Shown here in pieces: positions 29,741-35,182 of a stretch of 35,182 nt of DNA (positions are counted from its first letter, which is position 1; each line of letters opens with the position of its first letter). The notes beneath the pieces are model-generated. The model did no database searches. It had not been told where the DNA came from and worked only from the letters and a program-made list of their open reading frames with translations. A program made the position numbers and the translations under genes. Source of the stretch: UBA1550 sp049294435. Its GTDB lineage: Bacteria; Patescibacteriota; Minisyncoccia; Phycocordibacterales; UBA1550. Location: NCBI GenBank assembly GCA_049294435.1, contig JBAQCU010000021.1:1-35182 (forward strand), given 5' to 3'.

Positions 29741-30758
29741 TTAGAACTTCGGAAAATCCTTCCATATCCTCAAGAATCATTCCTGCTCCGCGCGCAACGG
29801 CAGTCAAAGGATCGTTGGCAACGTACACGGGCACATGAAGTGTTTGAGATAAGAGATCATCAAGTCCGCGAAGAAGTGCTCCACCGCCAACAAGTATAAT
29901 TCCGCGACTCATCACATCAGAAAGCACTTCAGGTGGTGTTGTCTCAATAACTTCTTTCACAGCATCTATAAGTCCCGCTATTGACACGCTAATCGCTTCA
30001 CGAATATCCGTATCCGTCACTACAACTTCGCGCGGAAGCCCTGTCACTAAATCACGACCTCGGATAACTGCTTCCATAGGACTTGCAGGTTTTTTTACAG
30101 AAGCAATAGCAATTTTTACACTTTCTGCGGTGCGTTCGCCGATGAGCACGCGAAATTCATCACGAATGTAAGCGATGATATCGTTGTTCAAACGATCTCC
30201 CGCGATATGCAGATTTTTAGAACGAACTATACCGCCAAGCGATATTACTGCGATGTCGGTTGTACCCCCTCCAATGTCAATAATCATATTGCCAATCGGC
30301 TCTTTCACGGGCAGTTTGATGCCAATTGCCGCCGCCATCGGCTCCTCTACGATATGCACCTCGCGAGCTCCAGCATTTTTTGCCGCATCATACACAGCGC
30401 GTATTTCAACAGTTGTGATACCGGAAGGCACGCCAATGACTACGCGTGGACGCACAGTTTTCTTGCTAATTTTGTTTGCCTTCCCAATTAAATAAGAAAG
30501 CAATTCTTCAGTAACTTCAAAGTTTGAAATCACTCCATCAACAAGCGGACGCACTGCCACAATGTGCCCCGGCGTGCGTCCGAGCATTTGTTTTGCTTGC
30601 TGACCAAGCGCCACTACTTGACCTGTCTTTTGGTTTACCGCAACCACTGAAGGCTCATTGATAACGATGCCATGGTCGCACAAATATACAAGCGTGTTCG
30701 CGGTACCGAGATCTATACCGATATCGTTAGAAAAAAGTTGGTAAAATTTATCAAACAT
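29709..30758 (-). CDS. mreB: Rod-shape cytoskeletal actin homologue MreB
   Basis: 349 residues, full length. Actin-fold landmarks: phosphate 1 loop GIDLGTANTLVYL (about 14-26), IDIGGGTTDIAVISL (phosphate 2), IAGDRLNNDIIAYIRDEFR, and adenosine-loop ILVGGGALLRGLDDL. MreB polymerises on the inner membrane and guides lateral peptidoglycan synthesis. Together with MreC, MreD-like and PBP2 it predicts a rod-shaped cell. It follows proS by only 9 bp, an unusual partner suggesting a shared transcript. Confidence 0.97.
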   Translation of the reverse strand: MFDKFYQLFSNDIGIDLGTANTLVYLCDHGIVINEPSVVAVNQKTGQVVALGQQAKQMLGRTPGHIVAVRPLVDGVISNFEVTEELLSYLIGKANKISKKTVRPRVVIGVPSGITTVEIRAVYDAAKNAGAREVHIVEEPMAAAIGIKLPVKEPIGNMIIDIGGGTTDIAVISLGGIVRSKNLHIAGDRLNNDIIAYIRDEFRVLIGERTAESVKIAIASVKKPASPMEAVIRGRDLVTGLPREVVVTDTDIREAISVSIAGLIDAVKEVIETTPPEVLSDVMSRGIILVGGGALLRGLDDLLSQTLHVPVYVANDPLTAVARGAGMILEDMEGFSEVLIEHENDTPPH

Positions 30759-30767
30759 AAAATTATA

Positions 30768-32039
30768 TTATTCCGCCAATCCAACAACAAAACAGCCGTT
30801 CGCAATTTTGAAAATTTCTGCGCGTTCTATCATTCTCGTTTCGCCTGTTGCTCGTGTCACAACCTCAAGTTTGTTTTCCTCAAGAGTTTTCTTTGACACA
30901 ACAATGCGGAGTGGAATACCTATAAGATCAGCTTCCGCAAATTTTTCTCCTGCTCGCAGGTCACGGTCGTCCCATAGAACTTCCACGCTACATGCTGTAA
31001 GTTCTGTATAGAGCGCCTTTGCATATTGAGAGACATCCTTATACCCTCCCGACAAATCCACAATGTGCACACCAAACGGCGCAACAGACTCTGGCCAGAC
31101 AAGCCCCTTATCGTCGCCAAGCACTTCAACAACAGTTCCAAGCACGCGACCCAACCCTATTCCATAGCAACCCATCGAAACAGTCTGGTCTTTCCCTTCC
31201 TCGTCTTTGTATGAAAGGCCAAATGGCGCGGAATACTTTGTTTTAAGCTCAAAAATGTTTCCTACTTCTACAGACGTTTCTTCGCGTAGATTCTTTCCAT
31301 CGCATTCTGGGCAAGCGTTTTTCTGCTCTTCAATAATTTCTTTATTTACAGCAAGACGACACTTGTCGCAAATATATATAGTGTCCTCGCCTGCTGGAGT
31401 AATAGTCTGAAACTCATGAGAATATTTTGAAAAACTTCCGCCTGATGCAAATGTGAGAAACGTTGTAGCGCCAATGCCAACTCTTTCAAAAACGCGAGCA
31501 TATACTACTTTCATCTTTTCATAGTACGCCGTCATATCTGCTTCATCTCGATGAAACGAATACATATCTTTCATCATAAATTCACGGCCACGAAGGATGC
31601 CTGACTTTGCGCGGAGTTCCATACGAAATTTATTTTGAAATTGATATGCGGAAAATGGAAGGTCGCGATACGAAGAAACAAATTGCTTCACAAGAGGCAC
31701 AACAACTTCCTCGTGCGTTGGGCCGAGTGCGTTTTCGCGACCAGAGGTGTCTCTTACTTTATACAAATCGTCCATCGTATCCCAGCGACCAGTTGCCAGC
31801 CAATTTTCCTTTGGCTGAAGCGAAGGCATAAAAATTTCTTGTCCGCCCGCCATGTCCATCTCTTCGCGAATAATGTTTTCAATTTTTTTGAGAACGCGAA
31901 GACCAAGCGGAAGATACGTATAAACACCAGACTGAAGCTTGTCAACGAAACCTGCGCGAATGAGAAGCTTGGCGTTCTTTGCCACTTCATCTGCGGGAGC
32001 TTCCTTTCTGGTTTTAGTAAATAGTTGAGATTGGCGCAT
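30768..32039 (-). CDS. proS: Prolyl-tRNA synthetase lacking the editing domain
   Basis: 423 residues against about 570 in E. coli. Core: GPTHEE (106-111), motif 2 FRMELRAKSGILRGREFMMK (138-157), motif 3 GCYGIGLGRVLG (290-301), and a C-terminal anticodon-binding domain (about 325-415). The large insertion domain that clears Ala-tRNA-Pro is absent between motifs 2 and 3. What remains there is a small zinc-ribbon-like unit with C224, C227, C243 and C246. Such short ProS forms are known in several lineages. Without a free-standing YbaK/ProX editor, proofreading would be lost; none is seen in the window. It has its own promoter and no SD. Confidence 0.93.
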   Translation of the reverse strand: MRQSQLFTKTRKEAPADEVAKNAKLLIRAGFVDKLQSGVYTYLPLGLRVLKKIENIIREEMDMAGGQEIFMPSLQPKENWLATGRWDTMDDLYKVRDTSGRENALGPTHEEVVVPLVKQFVSSYRDLPFSAYQFQNKFRMELRAKSGILRGREFMMKDMYSFHRDEADMTAYYEKMKVVYARVFERVGIGATTFLTFASGGSFSKYSHEFQTITPAGEDTIYICDKCRLAVNKEIIEEQKNACPECDGKNLREETSVEVGNIFELKTKYSAPFGLSYKDEEGKDQTVSMGCYGIGLGRVLGTVVEVLGDDKGLVWPESVAPFGVHIVDLSGGYKDVSQYAKALYTELTACSVEVLWDDRDLRAGEKFAEADLIGIPLRIVVSKKTLEENKLEVVTRATGETRMIERAEIFKIANGCFVVGLAE

Positions 32040-32058
32040 ATTTCTTGTGTGTCATTGT

Positions 32059-32087
32059 ATATTACATTAAAAATTACTCAGTACCAA
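32059..32087 (-). promoter_or_regulatory. proS-mreB promoter
   Basis: TTGGTA (32082-32087), 17-bp spacer, TAATAT (32059-32064) on the minus strand; leader of about 13 nt before the ATG at 32039. It is back to back with the promoter of the 91-residue gene. Confidence 0.6.
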
Positions 32088-32090
32088 ATT

Positions 32091-32121
32091 GTTTGACTTT
32101 TTAGGTCAAACATGCTATCAT
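32091..32121 (+). promoter_or_regulatory. Promoter with inverted repeat over the -35
   Basis: TTGACT (32093-32098), 17-bp spacer, TATCAT (32116-32121). GTTTGAC (32091-32097) and GTCAAAC (32105-32111) form a perfect inverted repeat with a 7-bp gap across the -35, a plausible repressor site. Confidence 0.6.
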
Positions 32122-32161
32122 AAAATTTGGTTCACACAATATCTTAAAGGAGAAAGAAACG

Positions 32162-32437
32162 TTGGAGACTGAAAAAAATGTAACTGCTGACGTGCTTAAG
32201 TATGAAAGTGAAGTGGCGGAAAATCTTTTGAGAATCATTTCCCCTTTACTATCTGGTGGGACTATGTGGCTCAAAGGAGCTCAAGCAAAATTTGCCCTTA
32301 ATGTTATTCTAAAAATACCGATGGGAGAATTTTTGAATCTCAGAAACACAGTCCAGGACTTTCAAAGAATGGACGATGTAAATCAAGAAAATGTTCTTAC
32401 GCAAGTTCGTACAAAAATATTAGCAGCAGCAAACTAA
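32162..32437 (+). CDS. Small soluble protein, unknown
   Basis: 91 residues from a TTG start at 32162, supported by a strong SD (AAAGGAG, 9 nt upstream) and a full promoter. Mostly helical; no signal or membrane helix. Contains AENLLRIISPLLSGGTMWLKGAQAKFALNVILKIPMGEFL in pieces. The helix pattern and size would fit a small regulatory or toxin-antitoxin-like protein, but I recognise no family. It is the only plus-strand protein gene between the tRNA and the right edge and has its own terminator, so it is a stand-alone unit. Possibly acquired; its SD and TTG start contrast with its neighbours. Confidence 0.6.
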   Translation: METEKNVTADVLKYESEVAENLLRIISPLLSGGTMWLKGAQAKFALNVILKIPMGEFLNLRNTVQDFQRMDDVNQENVLTQVRTKILAAAN

Positions 32438-32453
32438 GTTGCACTAGAAATTT

Positions 32454-32489
32454 AAAGGAGGGGGCGTAATTGCTCTCTCCTTTTCTATT
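32454..32489 (+). terminator. Terminator of the 91-residue gene
   Basis: A 12-bp stem (AAAGGAGGGGGC with GCTCTCTCCTTT, two G-T pairs), loop GTAATT, followed by TCTATTT. It meets the stop of the convergent rseP gene. Confidence 0.75.
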
Positions 32490-33591
32490 TAATTATACCA
32501 TCTCCAATCAATTTTGTTATATCGTGAAAAGTAATAAACACCATAAATGCGATAAGAATTAGAAAACCGATGCCATTTGCGATATTAGTTATCTCTGGTT
32601 TTATTGGTGAACGCTTTATAGATTCTATAAGAATAAATAACAGTCTACCTCCGTCAAGCGCTGGAAACGGCAATAGGTTTATAATTGCTAGGTTGATTGA
32701 AATAATCGCTGTGAGTGAAACTAGATGTATAAACCCAAGTGTTGAGGCATCACTTACTATGCCAACGATTCCAACGGGTCCAGCGATGTCTTGAAAATTC
32801 GCCTGTCCTATAAATATGTTTTTGAAAAATTCAAGAATACCTACGGCCATTGTTATTGTAATGGAAGCGGTCGTGGTAAACCCCACAAAAAATGCCTCGT
32901 GAATCGGAAGTTTTAATATTCCAACGTTATCCATAGAGATACCGATTGCACGACGACCGCCTATAAAACCCTCTGCTCCAAAAACGGCCACAGTTTCCTC
33001 CGATCCACCCCTTAAGTATGTAAGATCCATTTCCTCATGAGACGCTATAAAATTCTGAGTCGCTGACACTCTGGGGTTTGTGAGGACATCTTTTCCTGAA
33101 ACAATTTTTATAATAATGTCTCCTCCCTTGAGACCTGCCTCGTGTGCCGGAGACAGTGGCATTACCTGTGTAATTGTAAGAATGGGACTTTCCACACGTT
33201 CTCCGTATGCGCTACCGTCAACAGAATACGGAAGTCCGACCATAAACCCAGCACTAATAAGAAACCATGCGAAAAGCAAATTGAAAACAACGCCGGCTGA
33301 AATAATCCACGCCTGAACTATGCGTGGCTTATGTGTTAAGCTGCGAGATGAATCATTTCCTTTCAATGACTCATTGTCTGGATCTTCTCCAAAAATTTTT
33401 ACGAATCCACCGATTGGAAAAACATTCAAAGAATACACGGTCTCACCAATTTTTTTTGTCCAAAGGCGTGGCGGAAAACCGATACCAAACTCATCCACAC
33501 GCACGCCCGAACGCTTTGCAGCGATAAAATGCCCGAGCTCATGAACGAGGATAAGAGCTGCAAGAATGATAATAAATAATATTATTGACAT
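32485..33591 (-). CDS. rseP: Site-2 intramembrane metalloprotease RseP
   Basis: 368 residues from the ATG at 33591. Zinc motif HELGH at residues 17-21 lies in the first membrane helix. A single PDZ domain follows (about 125-190; PLSPAHEAGLKGGDIIIKI). NLLPFPALDGGRLLF carries the second conserved Asp motif (LDGG), and further membrane helices close the protein. It cuts membrane-embedded anti-sigma factors or signal-peptide remnants. A longer in-frame start at 33639 adds 16 residues translated from heptad repeats (MSIVREGGVSCQSFIP), so it is rejected. Family fold and motifs are unambiguous; the substrate here is unknown. Confidence 0.92.
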   Translation of the reverse strand: MSIILFIIILAALILVHELGHFIAAKRSGVRVDEFGIGFPPRLWTKKIGETVYSLNVFPIGGFVKIFGEDPDNESLKGNDSSRSLTHKPRIVQAWIISAGVVFNLLFAWFLISAGFMVGLPYSVDGSAYGERVESPILTITQVMPLSPAHEAGLKGGDIIIKIVSGKDVLTNPRVSATQNFIASHEEMDLTYLRGGSEETVAVFGAEGFIGGRRAIGISMDNVGILKLPIHEAFFVGFTTTASITITMAVGILEFFKNIFIGQANFQDIAGPVGIVGIVSDASTLGFIHLVSLTAIISINLAIINLLPFPALDGGRLLFILIESIKRSPIKPEITNIANGIGFLILIAFMVFITFHDITKLIGDGIIK

Positions 33592-33599
33592 AGGGATAA

Positions 33600-33680
33600 A
33601 TGATTGACAACTGACACCGCCTTCGCGGACAATTGACATGGGACGAATCCTAGTTAAATGTTACATGTTAAATGTTTTCC
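33600..33680. repeat. Compound heptad repeat, family A, between frr and rseP
   Basis: Minus strand: GTCAATT then core CCGCGAAGGCGG (33617-33628 on plus), then GTCAGTT, GTCAATC. Plus strand right of it: GTTAAAT, GTTACAT, GTTAAAT, GTTTTCC, where the last words overlap the end of frr (stop at 33668). Near-copy of the unit at 7228-7262. Confidence 0.8.
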
Positions 33681-34228
33681 CCGATTATCTCCTTTTCCTT
33701 TCTTTCTCCGATTGACTCAAGATTGCCATTCGTTTCATCTACAAACTTTTGCAGGTCTTCTAGCGAGCGAGTTTTTTCATCTTCGCTCATATCGCCATCC
33801 TTCTCCGCCGAAATTATGTCGTTTTTTGCTTGCTCGCGCACGCCCTTTAGCGTAACGCGCGCTGACTCCACCTTGTCGCGTACGAGCTTAGTAAATGAAA
33901 CGCGGCGCTCGGTGGTAAGTGGCGGGAAAAAAATCCTCAACCCTGTTTCGTCTGTGGAAACAGAGATACCGAGATTGGCATCATTGATGGCTTTTTCAAT
34001 AGCTTTGCCGTTAGTTTTATCGTACGGGATTATGCGCAGTGTGCGAGCATCCTCACTAGAAACGCTCGCCACATGTTGTATCGCAAGATAGGAACCATAG
34101 GATTCAATCGTAATTCCATCAAGAATTGCACTTGATGCGCGACCTGTGTGAATAGCAGAAAGCTCCTTACTCAAATGCTCTGCAAGGTCGCCTGCTTTCT
34201 TTTTAAATTCTGAAAAATCGAATGTCAT
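33668..34228 (-). CDS. frr: Ribosome recycling factor
   Basis: 186 residues, the family length. Two-domain RRF pattern: helix with LSKELSAIHTGRASSAILDG (about 18-37), beta domain YGSYLAIQHVASVSSEDARTLRIIPYD, then the long C-terminal helix pair with TERRVSFTKLVRDKVESARVTLKGVREQA. With EF-G it splits post-termination ribosomes. The last codons lie in a heptad repeat. A hairpin with the common TCGCTTCACTCC loop ends 5 nt before the ATG; there is no SD. Confidence 0.96.
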   Translation of the reverse strand: MTFDFSEFKKKAGDLAEHLSKELSAIHTGRASSAILDGITIESYGSYLAIQHVASVSSEDARTLRIIPYDKTNGKAIEKAINDANLGISVSTDETGLRIFFPPLTTERRVSFTKLVRDKVESARVTLKGVREQAKNDIISAEKDGDMSEDEKTRSLEDLQKFVDETNGNLESIGERKEKEIIGENI

Positions 34229-34233
34229 GATTG

Positions 34234-34330
34234 GTTTTTAAGGAGTGAAGCGACTATAAAAACATCACCCTGTTAAATGATTCCCGCGAGGGAACCCCGC
34301 TCTGCGGGATTTAACTGGGGTTTATTAGTT
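34234..34330 (-). promoter_or_regulatory. Tandem hairpins directly upstream of frr
   Basis: Start-proximal stem GTTTTTA/TAAAAAC (34234-34263, minus-strand loop TAGTCGCTTCACTCCT) ends 5 nt before the ATG. Upstream, GTTAAAT and ATTTAAC arms (about 34273-34314) enclose two GC stems (CCCGC/GCGGG types), again followed by AGGGTGATG. Confidence 0.6.
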
Positions 34331-34390
34331 GGTCACCACAACCTTTTTATTTTATTTACCACTGTATCTTAGCAAAAACCGACACTAAAC

Positions 34391-35092
34391 TCAACGTGGC
34401 AACACTATGGCGATATGATCCAAAAGCATTTTCGGCGAAGAACCCGTATTGGCAAGATATGTTTTTACTTGAAAAATCTCTCGGAAAATATTTGAAGTGG
34501 CATCATCTTTTTTCCCTGCAGTGCGAGTATAAAGAATGCGCTCCATATGGTCTAGCATTTCTCTAAATAACTCTCGGTCAACTGTCTCACCTGCTTTTTT
34601 CTCCGCCATCTTTTTTACTAGTGTAAAACGACCTTCTATAGATTCAGAAAGAAACTTCTCCGCCAAGATTTTTGTCTCATCTCCAGAAGAAACATTCCCT
34701 GAAACGACGAGAACACGCGAGCGAAGCGTTGGTAAAAGCATTTCTTCACGAGGAATTATTATAAAAAAATGTGTTCCTGCTGTTGGCTCTTCAAAAGTTT
34801 TTAGGAGCGCATTTTGTGCTTGTTGAGTAAACGATTTAGCGCCTATGATAAAAAATTTTCTATCACCTTCAAAACCTGCTCGTGTTTGAGATTCTTTTAG
34901 TTCGCGTGCTTCGTCTATTCCAAGCGTTTCATAAAATCTACTCATCAAATCTGGATTACCTTTTATCTCAATATTCAAATGACGCGCGAGCTCTAGAATG
35001 AGTGTCGGCGCAACCTTGTCATACGCGCCCAGAATAATGTGAGCATGATGAAGGTAGCCGGTTTTTTTATAGTGTTCAAAAATATGGTCCAT
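34391..35092 (-). CDS. holB: DNA polymerase III delta-prime-like clamp-loader subunit
   Basis: 233 residues from the ATG at 35092 (MDHIFEHYKK). An in-frame start at 35149 would add 19 residues coming from heptad repeats (STVNRQMLIVKI), so it is rejected. The AAA+ part has QAQNALLKTFEEPTAGTHFF, a classic delta-prime/tau signature, and LLPTLRSRV (SRC-like sensor with Ser-Arg but Val for Cys). The P-loop is degenerate or absent (IILGAYDKVAPT), as expected for delta-prime. About 100 residues shorter than E. coli HolB (334), so the C-terminal collar domain is reduced. Confidence 0.85.
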   Translation of the reverse strand: MDHIFEHYKKTGYLHHAHIILGAYDKVAPTLILELARHLNIEIKGNPDLMSRFYETLGIDEARELKESQTRAGFEGDRKFFIIGAKSFTQQAQNALLKTFEEPTAGTHFFIIIPREEMLLPTLRSRVLVVSGNVSSGDETKILAEKFLSESIEGRFTLVKKMAEKKAGETVDRELFREMLDHMERILYTRTAGKKDDATSNIFREIFQVKTYLANTGSSPKMLLDHIAIVLPR

Positions 35093-35097
35093 GATTT

Positions 35098-35176
35098 TTA
35101 CAATTAACATTTGACGATTGACTGTGGATTTCCGCCTAGCAAAATCCACCTGTTACATGTCACTTGTCAAATGTAG
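35098..35176. repeat. Two heptad tracts, family A, upstream of holB
   Basis: Words TTAACAT, TTGACGA, TTGACTG (about 35104-35124) and GTTACAT, GTCACTT, GTCAAAT, GTAGAAG (about 35152-35179) each keep a 7-bp period. The first tract ends about 6 bp before the ATG at 35092. Confidence 0.8.
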
Positions 35177-35182
35177 AAGAGC

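Noticed and set aside
33592..33639. Longer N-terminus for RseP (16 extra residues)
   Set aside because: The added residues are translated heptad repeat and palindrome; the family starts right at the first membrane helix.
35093..35149. Longer N-terminus for the HolB-like protein
   Set aside because: The added residues are translated heptad repeat; the ATG at 35092 gives the expected start.
1..35182. CRISPR array
   Set aside because: The heptad tracts are tandem 7-bp words without spacers, and no cas gene is present.

Overview
The window looks like a chromosomal segment of a Candidate Phyla Radiation bacterium, most likely Parcubacteria (Patescibacteria). This is an inference. It rests on reduced versions of core proteins (a trigger factor without its FKBP domain, a MurF without the usual N-terminal domain, a prolyl-tRNA synthetase without the editing domain), on housekeeping genes that almost all lack a Shine-Dalgarno (SD) sequence, on a compact type IV pilus operon, and on intergenic spaces filled with small degenerate repeats and hairpins. 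The code is standard: TGA is used as a stop. Every call here comes from reading motifs by eye; no database search was run.

Layout. (1) 30-10380, minus strand: a type IV pilus operon read as pilB, pilC, FimT-like prepilin, a 973-residue secreted propeller/C39-like protein, a membrane-anchored protein of unknown function, and PilV-, PilW- and PilX-like minor pilins. (2) 10535-10929, minus: two overlapping small membrane proteins with strong SDs. (3) 11511-15914, plus: nusA, ppa, a secreted coiled-coil protein, a small membrane protein and tig. This block is bracketed by inverted copies of a modular hairpin repeat (11085-11331 and 15915-16262). (4) 16284-18312, minus: a DUF5654-like protein, a HAD phosphatase, two orphan proteins with SDs and a 40-residue membrane peptide. 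tRNA-Glu(CTC) follows at 18505-18576, plus. (5) 18574-23886, minus: a dcw-type cell-wall and division cluster read as mraZ, rsmH, ftsL-like, ftsI, murF and a DedA/TVP38-like gene. Ahead of mraZ lie a promoter overlapped by 10-bp-spaced MraZ boxes and a candidate small RNA. (6) 24328-26387, minus: greA and lysS. (7) 26556-32039, minus: the elongasome genes, read as proS, mreB, mreC, mreD-like and mrdA. (8) A 91-residue orphan gene (plus), then rseP, frr and holB (minus).

How the genes fit together: regions 5 and 7 supply the two peptidoglycan machines (FtsI division, MreBCD-PBP2 elongation) plus precursor ligation (MurF). Transcription factors (nusA, greA), translation factors (proS, lysS, frr, tRNA-Glu) and protein folding or quality control (tig, rseP) are interleaved with them. 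Region 1 supplies a secretion and adhesion fibre.

Most unusual signals: (a) at least nine intergenic loci carry degenerate tandem repeats with an exact 7-bp period, in two word families (GTTAATT-like and GAATATT-like). They sit just before start codons and even supply start codons and leader codons of prepilin genes. (b) nusA, mraZ, mrdA and frr each have a hairpin ending 0-7 nt before the ATG, with different stem sequences but a near-constant loop (TCGCTTCACTC-like). (c) The modular repeat pair around nusA-tig conserves its linkers while changing its hairpins. (d) Translation starts split into an SD-less or leaderless housekeeping class and an SD-led class made up almost only of orphan genes.
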